From the NCBI GenBank assembly GCA_944363705.1, contig CALVUY010000003.1:1-43275 (forward strand): 43,275 bases of DNA, in the 5' to 3' direction. Below, piece by piece: positions 26,543-34,863 of the stretch. The notes under the pieces were generated by a model. It searched no databases. It had not been told where the DNA came from and was given only the letters and a program-made list of their open reading frames with translations. Position 1 is the first letter of the stretch. Each line of letters opens with the position of its first letter. A program made the translations under genes and the position numbers. Origin of the DNA: an uncultured Bacilli bacterium (GTDB lineage: Bacteria; Bacillota_I; Bacilli_A; RF39; UBA660).

Positions 26543-28603
26543 CTAATTCTCTTTAGATACGGCTTCTTCTTCACTATTTGGATTAAACAAATCAAAGACA
26601 ATAGCTTTATTTGAAACATCTAATAGTTTTTCAGCATATTCATTATTTTCTGTTATATAATTTTCATCTATTATAGCATCTTTAAGAAGTTTATACTCTC
26701 CTTTTTGACTATTATAATACATTAAATTAGTTACCCAATTACCATTAGGAAAGACAACAATATTATCATCTTTAGTTTCAAATATATCATGACCTAGAGC
26801 ATATTTATTATAAAATCCTAACATGTTTCCTAAAGTAGGCATAGCATCATACATACCCATAGTATAATCAACTTGTCCTTTAACAGCACCATCTTTAGTC
26901 CAAATTAGTAATGGTACTTTTCGATCTAGTTCATAATCAAAGCTATCGTATTCTACATAGGTTGGATTTTCTTCATCTTTAATATCATCAGTTGCAGGAT
27001 CATAATTATACATTAAATTAAAATCACTTCTTGGAAGTCTAGCATCATGATCTCCATAAAGTACTACAACGGTATTTTCTAGTAATCCAGCTTCATCCAT
27101 TTCATTAAAGAACTCTCCTAAAGCTGCATCTGCATAATGAACTGATTTGAAGTAATTACCAAGTTTTGTTCCTTCTAAGTATGGAGATTCTATTTCTTCT
27201 TCTGTTCCATCTTCATTAGTTATAGTTGTTTTCATTGTAACAGCGAATTCTCCATATTTATCAGTATCAGAGAATGGTGTATGATTTGTTAGTGTTATTA
27301 ATAATCCATAATATTTATCATGTTCTTCACTTATCTTTTTAATTTTTTCTACTGACTGAGCAAAGAACTCTTTATCTGATAAACCTAGACCAATTACATT
27401 TTCATCATCTACATCATATGTCTCTTTACTATAGAACTTATCATAACCAAGTGATTCATGCATAGCACGTCTATTCCAAAAGTCTGCATTATTAGCATGC
27501 ATACTAAATGTATAATAGCCTTTTTCTTTCATTAAGGAAGGTGTTGCAATATAAGTTCTATCGAAATAACTTACAAAGGCAGTACCATTTTGAGTTGGCA
27601 TTAAACTAGTATTGAAAGTAAGTTCTGTATCACTACTTGTTCCAACACTTACTTGAGAATAGAAATTACTAAAGTATAACCCCTCTTTAATTAATCTATT
27701 TAAATTTGGTGTTACTTCTTCTCCATTAAAAGTTCTATTCAAGGCAATTCCTTGCATACTTTCAGCATGGATTACAATAACGTTACGTCCTTCAAGAACA
27801 TTGGTATATTCATTTGTATAATCTTGTTCATCAGGTCTATCTTTGTAGTACTCAGTAAATTCTTTTTTAGCATCATCATATCCAAACATAGCAGAAATTT
27901 TAGGTTGAATACTTGCAATTATATCATTACCTTGATACATGTAAATACCAAATCTCATAACTATATATTCTCTATTCCATTGTTTAACAAATCTACTTAT
28001 TTCAAGACTTGATAAAGATACTATGAATAAAAGAAGAACAATACCACCTGCTATAATGGTGTTTTTAAACTTTCTAATTCTCTTATCTTTAGTATAAATT
28101 TTGTATTTATCTTTCTTTGTAAGACGATGATAATAATATATAAAGAAAATAAGTGGGAAAATATAAACTAAATCTTTTATTTGTAAGACATTTTCAACTA
28201 CAGCATCTCCTACTTCTCCTATGTACTGAGTAAGTGATAACATAGAGACACTAGCGAATGATGTATAGAATGTATAATAAGCTGAATTTATTGTACATAT
28301 TGCAGTAAATATGATAGCCCATACTAATAGATAGACATATCTTTTCTTTCCTTTAAATAAATATGAGAAAGATCCTATAATAGTAACAACGGCAATATCT
28401 GCTATAATTGGTTTAAATGATAAATAGTTTTCCATTGTAGGCATAGTAAAAAATCTAAGTAATGTAGAGTTTAATACACAGACTAAAACATAGACAAGGA
28501 AAAGTCTATTATCTTTAAAGAAATTACTTATCATTTTTTCTTCTTTTATCTTTTTAATTTTTTTTATAATTTTATCTTTCAATTTAATTAGTTTTTTCTT
28601 CAT
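26543..28603 (-). CDS. LTA-synthase-like sulfatase-fold enzyme
   Basis: 686 aa. Five membrane helices (within about residues 28-205) are followed by an extracellular sulfatase-fold domain: NVIVIHAESMQG, GTSSDTELTFNTSLMPT (about 321-337), DKEFFAQSVEKI, LITLTNHTPF and VVLYGDHDARLP. GTSSDTE aligns with the TSDSE nucleophile motif of LtaS, with Ser in the position of its Thr. Such enzymes polymerise glycerolphosphate onto a lipid or add phosphoglycerol to glycans. The long start at 28624 precedes AGGAGTGAGG; the ATG at 28603 after that site was chosen. Within a sortase/adhesin unit, it may build or decorate the cell-surface polymer. Confidence 0.87.
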   Translation of the reverse strand: MKKKLIKLKDKIIKKIKKIKEEKMISNFFKDNRLFLVYVLVCVLNSTLLRFFTMPTMENYLSFKPIIADIAVVTIIGSFSYLFKGKKRYVYLLVWAIIFTAICTINSAYYTFYTSFASVSMLSLTQYIGEVGDAVVENVLQIKDLVYIFPLIFFIYYYHRLTKKDKYKIYTKDKRIRKFKNTIIAGGIVLLLFIVSLSSLEISRFVKQWNREYIVMRFGIYMYQGNDIIASIQPKISAMFGYDDAKKEFTEYYKDRPDEQDYTNEYTNVLEGRNVIVIHAESMQGIALNRTFNGEEVTPNLNRLIKEGLYFSNFYSQVSVGTSSDTELTFNTSLMPTQNGTAFVSYFDRTYIATPSLMKEKGYYTFSMHANNADFWNRRAMHESLGYDKFYSKETYDVDDENVIGLGLSDKEFFAQSVEKIKKISEEHDKYYGLLITLTNHTPFSDTDKYGEFAVTMKTTITNEDGTEEEIESPYLEGTKLGNYFKSVHYADAALGEFFNEMDEAGLLENTVVVLYGDHDARLPRSDFNLMYNYDPATDDIKDEENPTYVEYDSFDYELDRKVPLLIWTKDGAVKGQVDYTMGMYDAMPTLGNMLGFYNKYALGHDIFETKDDNIVVFPNGNWVTNLMYYNSQKGEYKLLKDAIIDENYITENNEYAEKLLDVSNKAIVFDLFNPNSEEEAVSKEN

Positions 28604-28633
28604 AATTACCTCACTCCTAGACATTATATCATT

Positions 28634-29215
28634 TTACTTTGTATTTTTCAATTTTCTATACTTAATATAACAAAAATGATAGATTACTTTGTAAATTATT
28701 AGAAGTATAAAGATAATTTGGCTAAATAAAACTATTACAAACATATCATCATGCTGATAGATGTTAGCAGTATCTGTTAAAGAGATATTATTGATAATTG
28801 CTAAAGAGATAAAGTTTGTGAATAGATAAAGATGTATGATGGTAAATATATAAGTAATAATTTTATTTAGTTTAGTTAAGTTGTTTTTTAAAGAAGTATA
28901 TATTAATAAGATTAAAGAGATAACTGCTGTTAATATATAGAAGATAATATTAGGAAAATAGAAACATCTCATTAATGTTTTAATTATTTCACTTAGTACT
29001 GTTATTATATCTTCTGAGAAATAAAAGACTAATAATGAGAAAAAGAATATAATGAGGGCGGTAAATACTATTTTTACTTTTTTACTATTTCTCTTTTCAT
29101 TATATAACAAAAATATAAGAAGAATAATAAAGATTAAAAGTATTTCAATCGTTAAAAATGATTGAAATGGAAGCGTTATAAATGTCATTAATTGTTCTAG
29201 TATACTTAAGTCCAT
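28634..29215 (-). CDS. multi-pass membrane protein, unknown
   Basis: 193 aa with about five hydrophobic helices (for example EILLIFIILLIFLLYN, VIFTALIIFFFSLLVFYF and MFVIVLFSQIIFILLIIY). Few charged residues lie between them and there is no enzymatic motif. AAGGGG precedes the ATG. It sits between the sortase and the LTA-synthase-like gene with gaps of 21 and 30 bases, so it is probably co-transcribed with them. It may be an accessory of either; the sequence alone does not decide. Confidence 0.75.
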   Translation of the reverse strand: MDLSILEQLMTFITLPFQSFLTIEILLIFIILLIFLLYNEKRNSKKVKIVFTALIIFFFSLLVFYFSEDIITVLSEIIKTLMRCFYFPNIIFYILTAVISLILLIYTSLKNNLTKLNKIITYIFTIIHLYLFTNFISLAIINNISLTDTANIYQHDDMFVIVLFSQIIFILLIIYKVIYHFCYIKYRKLKNTK

Positions 29216-29236
29216 AAATATTTCCCCTTTTTATTC

Positions 29237-29887
29237 TTATATTTCTTCGAAAATGTAAATAGTTTGATTATAATCATCATTATGTGTACATGTAATTAAA
29301 GTTAGTGTCTTTTTTGCAAGATCTCTATATATTGCAACAGTTCCTGTTTTAGCTTGATTATATATATTAGTTAATCTGTAGTTATAGGTATTAGCATTAT
29401 AACTGACACTAGCTTCATCCCCTACTTCTAGTTTATATAATTTATCAAAAAATGATATATAAGCATTACCAGAATGAGCCATAAGAATAAAATTTCCCAT
29501 AGGCACATCAGGATAATCTGATTCATTAGCGATAGTTACATTATATTCTATATTATTATATCTTGATTCTTTAGATACAAAGCCTCTTCTTAGTTTGATT
29601 TTAGGTATTGATAATTCTCCTATATAAAAATAATTAGCTTTCTTATCATTTTCTTCTGCTACTTCAGTATTTTCAGTAGTCATTTCTAAATTTTCGGTAT
29701 TTATATCACTAATAGTTGTGTTTTCTTTATTAATATTTAACTGAAAAATAGCGAGTCTCATTTCTTCAAAGACTTCACCTTTTAGTTTTGCTAAAGGATT
29801 GCTAATAAATACGAAAATTCCTACTATAAGGAAGAAAAAGCCAACTTTAAAGAGCTGGCTTTTTATGTTCTTATTTTTTCTTTGCAT
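29237..29887 (-). CDS. srtD: sortase with Gln in place of the usual catalytic Arg
   Basis: 216 aa from the ATG at 29887. A signal anchor (QLFKVGFFFLIVGIFVFI, about 11-28) and a Glu/Thr-rich linker precede the sortase barrel: GELSIPKIKLRRG, GNFILMAHSGN with catalytic H138, and TLTLITCTHND with C200. Usually an Arg follows the Cys by 8-12 residues; here the stretch is THNDDYNQTIYIF, with Gln208 at that spot. The class is closest to D or E. The gene overlaps the adhesin gene by 17 bases and has no ribosome site of its own, so translation is probably coupled. A terminator lies inside its first codons. The symbol is tentative. Confidence 0.82.
   Translation of the reverse strand: MQRKNKNIKSQLFKVGFFFLIVGIFVFISNPLAKLKGEVFEEMRLAIFQLNINKENTTISDINTENLEMTTENTEVAEENDKKANYFYIGELSIPKIKLRRGFVSKESRYNNIEYNVTIANESDYPDVPMGNFILMAHSGNAYISFFDKLYKLEVGDEASVSYNANTYNYRLTNIYNQAKTGTVAIYRDLAKKTLTLITCTHNDDYNQTIYIFEEI
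29835..29864 (-). terminator. terminator embedded in the sortase coding sequence
   Basis: Perfect 9-bp stem AAAAAGCCA / TGGCTTTTT with a 12-base loop. On the minus strand it begins about six bases after the adhesin stop codon at 29871 and ends with a T run. It lies inside the sortase codons 8-18. Confidence 0.82.
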
Positions 29888-31226
29888 TGTTTGGTCTTTT
29901 AGCCACAACTATTAGGACAATACCTGCTATTATAACTAGTGCTCCTATTCCATATACTAAGTATGATGTACTTGCTGTATCTGGAGCTGGAATTGTTGGT
30001 GCTTCTAAATTAAGAGATGTAGATGCAGATTGTTTTTCTATTTGACCTAGTAAAGCCCTTTGTGCATTTATGTTATCTGTCTTATATATATAAGCATCAT
30101 AATAGTCCTTATAGTAAGCATTTATAGTTATATTAGCTTTGAACGTTTCATTATTTAATTCTGAAATAGGCACTCTAAGTTTAAATCCTTGATCAGCACT
30201 AATTGAAGAAGAGTCTAAAACATTATTATTTTCATCAACAATTTCAATATTTCCAACAGAATTATTTATGCTAACTGAATATGATTCAAAAGTAGAATTT
30301 GAACTAGTTGGTCTTATTAAACTTGTTTCAACATAGTCATTATTCATTGTATATGTTATATTGCTTTCATCAATATTAATATCAATATTACCTTTATCGC
30401 CAGCATAGTCACTCTCATGATTTATAGCTTCAGTTACTAGTTGTTTTATTCTTAATCCTATTGGCTGATTAGCTTTTGACAATGTTTCTTTATCCAATCT
30501 AGTTAAGTTATTTAAAAATCTATATTCCCCTTCATTATACCTATCATCATAGTTATCTTCTACAACATCTGAAACCTTGTAGTTGTTATTACATCCTTCA
30601 GTACCTGTAGTACAATATTCATAATTATTTTCGTCCGAATATCCATTTGCTAAATCTACATACCACCATACTGCAAGTTGAGTATAATAATAATTTTCAT
30701 CTTCAGTACCACCTAGTGTTTCATGATTTTCCAAAATATAAATCAAACCTGGATAATCAGCAGTAACTGAAATTGGTTCTGTTTCTTCAGAGTATTCTGG
30801 TGCTATGTTTATAAAATCTTTTACAGAACTGCTTTTTACATAAATTTTACCAGAATTTGGCAATCCTAATCTACCATCAATACAATAAATATCACTTATA
30901 CCATTTTCAAATAGAGGAGAACTTCCTTCAAATACACTTCGAAAAGGAATGTAATGTCCGTTTTCTGTGTCAGTAATCATTATTTCATTACCATTTTCAA
31001 CTTGGCGTATACTTGAAGTAAATTGTTCAGGAACTGTTACAAGAAAATCAGCAGCATAACTTTCTTCATTACTAATAAATATTCCCACTACTAGTAATAC
31101 TGCTAATAAACAGCAAGAAATAATACCTATTTTTTTCACATCGTTCATTGCTTTGTCCATTTTATCTTGGTTTCTTTTTTCTTTACTTCTTTTTATTTGT
31201 CTTTTTGAACTCATTTTAGAACTCAT
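29871..31226 (-). CDS. thioester-domain adhesin with APDTA sorting signal
   Basis: 451 aa. A basic N-terminus and signal helix (about 33-52) lead to a TQXA-type thioester domain: C115 in IYCIDGRL and Q183 in YTQLAVWWYVD, the pair that forms an internal Cys-Gln thioester able to bind host amines. A long Asn/Ser-rich stalk follows (about 260-410). The end is a sorting signal: APDTA (about 414-418), helix YLVYGIGALVIIAGIVLIVV, and tail KRPNNAKKK, a variant of LPXTG. The adjacent sortase is its likely partner. AAGGTGATTAT precedes the ATG. A close sigma-A promoter is at 31249-31277. Confidence 0.86.
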   Translation of the reverse strand: MSSKMSSKRQIKRSKEKRNQDKMDKAMNDVKKIGIISCCLLAVLLVVGIFISNEESYAADFLVTVPEQFTSSIRQVENGNEIMITDTENGHYIPFRSVFEGSSPLFENGISDIYCIDGRLGLPNSGKIYVKSSSVKDFINIAPEYSEETEPISVTADYPGLIYILENHETLGGTEDENYYYTQLAVWWYVDLANGYSDENNYEYCTTGTEGCNNNYKVSDVVEDNYDDRYNEGEYRFLNNLTRLDKETLSKANQPIGLRIKQLVTEAINHESDYAGDKGNIDINIDESNITYTMNNDYVETSLIRPTSSNSTFESYSVSINNSVGNIEIVDENNNVLDSSSISADQGFKLRVPISELNNETFKANITINAYYKDYYDAYIYKTDNINAQRALLGQIEKQSASTSLNLEAPTIPAPDTASTSYLVYGIGALVIIAGIVLIVVAKRPNNAKKK

Positions 31227-31248
31227 ATAATCACCTTACCTTATTTAG

Positions 31249-31277
31249 AGTATAGCAAAAGGAAATAGTTTTTTCAA
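31249..31277 (-). promoter_or_regulatory. sigma-A-type promoter of the adhesin-sortase unit
   Basis: Minus strand TTGAAA (31272-31277, overlapping the stop of the previous gene), 17 bases, TATACT (31249-31254); the adhesin starts about 23 bases later. Confidence 0.7.
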
Positions 31278-32497
31278 GAAATTTCAAATATTCTTTCAAG
31301 ATTAAATTTTTTATTGTCAACATTTGTATAAATAGTTGCTAGTATATCTCCTTCTTTTATCTCATCACCTATATCTTTTTTTATAATGATTCCTGCATTA
31401 TAATCAATTTTATCTTCTTTACTTTTTCTTCCTGCTCCTAAGCTTTCACTAAGTTTAGCAATGGATAGAGCATTTATATCTTTTAAAATACCTGTTTTAT
31501 TAGCTTTAATATTATAGACTTTTGCATCTATATTAAGGCTATCAATATCACCATATTGATATTTAACAAATTCTATAAATTTCTTTAAGGCTTTGCCATT
31601 TTCTAAGTTTTCTTTTACTTCTTTTTTTGCCTCTTCTTCACTTATTCCTTTTCCCATTGATACCATCTTAGTAGCAAGTTCAAGTGATAAATTTAAAAGT
31701 TCTCCTTTTACATTACCTTTTAACACATCAATAGCTTCTAATACCTCTAATTTATTGCCTATATTATGTCCTAGAGGTCTATCCATATTAGATATAACTG
31801 TTCTAACTTCTTTTTGATAGTATGAACCTATCTTAATTAATAAGCTTGATAGTCTTTCTGCTTCTTCTTTTGTTTTAATTAAGGCACCATTACCAACTTT
31901 AATATCAATAACTATTTTATCGGCACCACCTGCTATTTTTTTGCTCATAATACTACTTGCTATTAAAGGAATGGAATTAGTTGTTGCAGTTACGTCACGT
32001 AGAGCATAAACTTTTTTATCTAAAGGGGCAAGGTCTTTAGTTTGGCTTGTTATAACAATTCCTATATCTTCAGCTTGTTTTTTTATTTCATCTTCTGTTA
32101 GGTCAACTTTAAAACCTGGAATTGATTCTAATTTGTCTATAGTTCCTCCTGTATAACCTAGGCCTCTACCACTCATTTTAATAACTGGAACATTACAACT
32201 AGCGACAAGAGGAGCGGCTATTAAAGTAGTTTTATCTCCTACTCCACCAGTTGAGTGTTTATCTACTTTTATTTCATCTATAAAACTCAAGTCTAGAACA
32301 TCACCACTTTTAATAAAAATATCAGTTAATGCAAATATTTCACTATCACTCATATCATTAATACAAATTGCCATTAAAAAAGCACTCATTTGATAGTCTT
32401 TTACTTCATCATTTAAATACCCTAAAAGAATCGTTTCTAGCTCTTCTTTAGTTAATTCATATTTATTTGCTTTCTTATTTATTATATCTAATATCAT
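31274..32497 (-). CDS. pdp: pyrimidine-nucleoside (thymidine) phosphorylase
   Basis: 407 aa, homodimeric salvage enzyme that cleaves thymidine, deoxyuridine or uridine with phosphate. KHSTGGVGDKTTLI (about 79-92) binds phosphate, and KMSGRGLGYTGGTIDKLESIPGF is the family signature. The C-terminal part (about 320 onwards) is the beta domain, shortened compared with the usual 430-435 residues. Pdp is favoured over DeoA by length and Gram-positive context. AAGGTGAT precedes the ATG. No deo neighbours are present, so it stands as a single gene. Confidence 0.92.
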   Translation of the reverse strand: MILDIINKKANKYELTKEELETILLGYLNDEVKDYQMSAFLMAICINDMSDSEIFALTDIFIKSGDVLDLSFIDEIKVDKHSTGGVGDKTTLIAAPLVASCNVPVIKMSGRGLGYTGGTIDKLESIPGFKVDLTEDEIKKQAEDIGIVITSQTKDLAPLDKKVYALRDVTATTNSIPLIASSIMSKKIAGGADKIVIDIKVGNGALIKTKEEAERLSSLLIKIGSYYQKEVRTVISNMDRPLGHNIGNKLEVLEAIDVLKGNVKGELLNLSLELATKMVSMGKGISEEEAKKEVKENLENGKALKKFIEFVKYQYGDIDSLNIDAKVYNIKANKTGILKDINALSIAKLSESLGAGRKSKEDKIDYNAGIIIKKDIGDEIKEGDILATIYTNVDNKKFNLERIFEIS

Positions 32498-32516
32498 CTT
32501 TTATCACCTTGATTTA

Positions 32517-32545
32517 ATAATAAGTTAAAAAGTCTCTAATTACAA
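32517..32545 (-). promoter_or_regulatory. sigma-A-type promoter of pdp
   Basis: Minus strand TTGTAA (32540-32545), 17 bases, TATTAT (32517-32522), about 20 bases before the start codon. Confidence 0.55.
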
Positions 32546-32581
32546 GAGAATTCACAATATTTTACATTTCCTTAATAATAG

Positions 32582-32611
32582 AAAAAAAGAGATTAGTCAA
32601 CTAACCTCTTA
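32582..32611 (-). terminator. terminator of the XRE regulator gene
   Basis: Minus strand AAGAGGTTAG, TTGA loop, CTAATCTCTT then T run; the stem overlaps the last codons and stop codon. Confidence 0.8.
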
Positions 32612-32949
32612 CTTATAAGCTCAAGAGCCTTTTTAGGATCTTCTATTATCAATTGATGAATAGATTCTATTTCTCTTAATCCTTTAACAAACTCTATTTC
32701 TTCTTCTGCCATAGTAGTAACTTTTTTATTCTTACCCTTTGACTTAACAGGATTATCATATCCTAGAAGATAATCGACATCAACATCTAATACCTTTCCT
32801 AATTTAGTTAATGTGTCTAGAGTTGGAACTCTTGTGCCATTTTCATAACAACAAATACTTACTTTTGTAACATTTACATGCTCGCCCAACTCTCGTTGCG
32901 TTAAACCTCTGTTTATTCGCAACTCTTTTAAACGTTTACTTAAAAGCAT
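32593..32949 (-). CDS. XRE-family transcriptional regulator
   Basis: 118 aa. N-terminal helix-turn-helix (about 5-60): RLKELRINRGLTQRELGEHV, then VTKVSICCYENGTRVPTLDTL and VDVDYLLGYDNP. The C-terminal half (about 80-118) is a short helical domain, possibly for dimerisation. It has its own promoter with an 11-bp palindrome next to the -10, which suggests autoregulation. Ssb lies upstream and pdp downstream; neither is an obvious target. AGGAGAG is the ribosome site. Confidence 0.9.
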   Translation of the reverse strand: MLLSKRLKELRINRGLTQRELGEHVNVTKVSICCYENGTRVPTLDTLTKLGKVLDVDVDYLLGYDNPVKSKGKNKKVTTMAEEEIEFVKGLREIESIHQLIIEDPKKALELISKRLVD

Positions 32950-32971
32950 ATTTGTCTCTCCTTATTTAATT

Positions 32972-32982
32972 GTTTACTAAAC
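32972..32982. promoter_or_regulatory. 11-bp palindrome at the XRE gene promoter
   Basis: GTTTACTAAAC, a perfect palindrome around a central base, overlaps the -10 box and lies 23 bases before the start codon. Candidate autoregulatory operator. Confidence 0.45.
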
Positions 32983-33010
32983 TATAAATCCTTTTTAGGC
33001 AAAAAGTCAA
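32981..33010 (-). promoter_or_regulatory. sigma-A-type promoter of the XRE gene
   Basis: Minus strand TTGACT (33005-33010), 18 bases, TATAGT (32981-32986). Confidence 0.6.
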
Positions 33011-33050
33011 CCCTTATTGGCTAATTATTGAAAAATAAGACTAAAATCGA

Positions 33051-33398
33051 CTAATTATCAGTATTCTTGACATCGTTTTTCTTCTTATTTGACAGAAAAG
33101 TTACTTTGTCTGCAACTACTTCTAGAAAGTATCTAGAACCCTCATCTGTCTTAATAATGTTACTTTGTAAGCGGCCTCTAATACCAACAATATCTCCAAC
33201 TTTACAATATTCTTTAGTAAGCTTAGCTTTCTCTTCCCAAAGTGTACAATTGATAAAGTCTGTTTCATAAACACCATCCATATTTTTAAAAGAACGTGGT
33301 ACTGCTAAAGAAAGGGTTCCTACTTTCTTGCCAGATTCAGTTTCTTTAATGTCAATATCTTTAGTTAGACGGCCTACTAAAATTAAACTATTTAACAT
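33051..33398 (-). CDS. ssb: single-stranded DNA-binding protein, short type
   Basis: 115 aa OB-fold protein. It begins MLNSLILVGRLTKDIDIKET and has WEEKAKLTKEYCKVGDIVGIRGRL and YFLEVVADKV. The acidic tail ending in DDDIPF that binds partner proteins is absent; the C-terminus is basic (KKKNDVKNTDN). This is the length and shape of the competence-type SsbB rather than the replicative SsbA, so another ssb is expected elsewhere. AAAGGAGG gives a very strong ribosome site. rpsF and rpsR, the usual partners of ssbA, are not here. Confidence 0.92.
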   Translation of the reverse strand: MLNSLILVGRLTKDIDIKETESGKKVGTLSLAVPRSFKNMDGVYETDFINCTLWEEKAKLTKEYCKVGDIVGIRGRLQSNIIKTDEGSRYFLEVVADKVTFLSNKKKNDVKNTDN

Positions 33399-33487
33399 GC
33401 AATTCCTCCTTTCGGAAGATAAAGTAACACAGTTTTAAAATCCTTGCAAAAAGAGAAAATTGCAAATTCGAGCTGTTTTTGGAGGTG

Positions 33488-33554
33488 AATTTTGTAAATT
33501 CATAGGGCCAAATTAATAAATTGACCCCCAAAATGAGGGTCAATTTACAAAATT
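33488..33554. repeat. nested inverted repeats between sufB and ssb
   Basis: An outer 13-bp perfect pair AATTTTGTAAATT / AATTTACAAAATT (33488-33500, 33542-33554) and an inner 10-bp perfect pair AAATTGACCC / GGGTCAATTT (33518-33527, 33537-33546) share part of the right arm. The two folds exclude one another. The right arm overlaps the sufB stop. Confidence 0.7.
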
Positions 33555-34863
33555 ACAAGTTTTTTTTCAAAATTTGATTTAGTTCAACTGCATACTCCAT
33601 TGGTAGTTCTTTTCTAAACTCTTCTAGGAAACCTAAAACGATTAATTCTTCACAAGTTTCTTTAGGTATTCCTTTACTTTCAAGATAAAATATATTAGCA
33701 TCATTTATCTTAGAAACTGTCGCTTCATGTTCAATGGTACTTGTATTATTAGAGACTATATTTGTAGGTATAGTATCACTAATACTATCTTTATCTAGTA
33801 TTAAAGTGTCGCATTTTATCATAGAGTATGAATTAGTGGCATCTTCTTTAATTTTAACATCACCTCTATAAGTGGCATTACCTCCACTTCTAGCGATACT
33901 TTTAGATATTATTTTACTGTTTGTATTCTTACCTAGATGAATCATTCTAGCCCCAGTATCTTGGATTTGATTATTGCTTGCAACAGCGATACTAATACAT
34001 GTACCTGTAGAATTATCTCCTTTTAGTATACAGCATGGATACTTCATAGTAAGTTTACTTCCAATATTACCATCGATCCATTCCATAGTACCATTTTCTT
34101 CTACTAAGGCTCTTTTAGTAACTAAGTTATAGACATTAGGAGCCCAGTTTTGAATTGTTGTATAACGACATTTACTATTTTTTCCTACGTATATTTCTAC
34201 AACTGCAGCATGAAGTGAAGAAGTAGCATAAGTAGGAGCGGTACATCCTTCTATATAGTGAAGCTCACTATCATCATCTACTATGATTAAAGTTCTTTCA
34301 AATTGTCCCATACCTTTACTATTTATTCTAAAGTAGCTTTGAAGTGGCCTATCTAATTTAGTATTAGGTGGTATATAGATAAAACTTCCTCCTGAGAAAA
34401 CAGAACTATTTAAGGCTGCATACAAATTATCAGTATTTTTAACTATCTTACCAAAATACTTTTTTACAAGAAGAGGATATTCTTTAATAGCATTATCAAT
34501 GGATGTAAAGATTACTTTTTTATCTGTAAGTTCTTTAAGCATATTATGATATATTACTTCACTTTCATATTGAACACCCATACCAGCCATATATTGTTCA
34601 CTTTCAAGTACACCTAATTTATCTAATTCACTTTTAATTGGCTTCATAACTTTAGACCAGTCATCAGTTAGTTCATCAGTGGCACTCTTATAATAGATAA
34701 TATCATCAAAGTTAAGTTTAAACTCAGGTCCAAAAGGTAATGTTTTATTCATCTTTTCAAAGTATTCATATGATTTTATTCGATAATCTTTTACCCAAGT
34801 ATCTTCTTTTTTATGAGTTGATATCTTTATTATATTATCTTTAGTTAGTCCTTTAATCTCCAC
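33553..34863 (-). CDS. sufB: SUF scaffold protein SufB
   Basis: 436 aa, part of the SufBCD scaffold that builds Fe-S clusters. Family blocks include GMGVQYESEVIYHN, FIYIPPNTKLDRPLQSYFRI, YIEGCTAP, MKYPCCILKGDNSTGTCISI and EHEATVSKINDANIFYLESK, which matches the C-terminal EHEAxxSKI signature. It begins with GTG at 34863, six bases after AAAGGAGG. The start overlaps the sufU stop by 11 bases, implying coupled translation. It is the last gene of the suf operon; a hairpin follows. Confidence 0.95.
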   Translation of the reverse strand: MEIKGLTKDNIIKISTHKKEDTWVKDYRIKSYEYFEKMNKTLPFGPEFKLNFDDIIYYKSATDELTDDWSKVMKPIKSELDKLGVLESEQYMAGMGVQYESEVIYHNMLKELTDKKVIFTSIDNAIKEYPLLVKKYFGKIVKNTDNLYAALNSSVFSGGSFIYIPPNTKLDRPLQSYFRINSKGMGQFERTLIIVDDDSELHYIEGCTAPTYATSSLHAAVVEIYVGKNSKCRYTTIQNWAPNVYNLVTKRALVEENGTMEWIDGNIGSKLTMKYPCCILKGDNSTGTCISIAVASNNQIQDTGARMIHLGKNTNSKIISKSIARSGGNATYRGDVKIKEDATNSYSMIKCDTLILDKDSISDTIPTNIVSNNTSTIEHEATVSKINDANIFYLESKGIPKETCEELIVLGFLEEFRKELPMEYAVELNQILKKNL

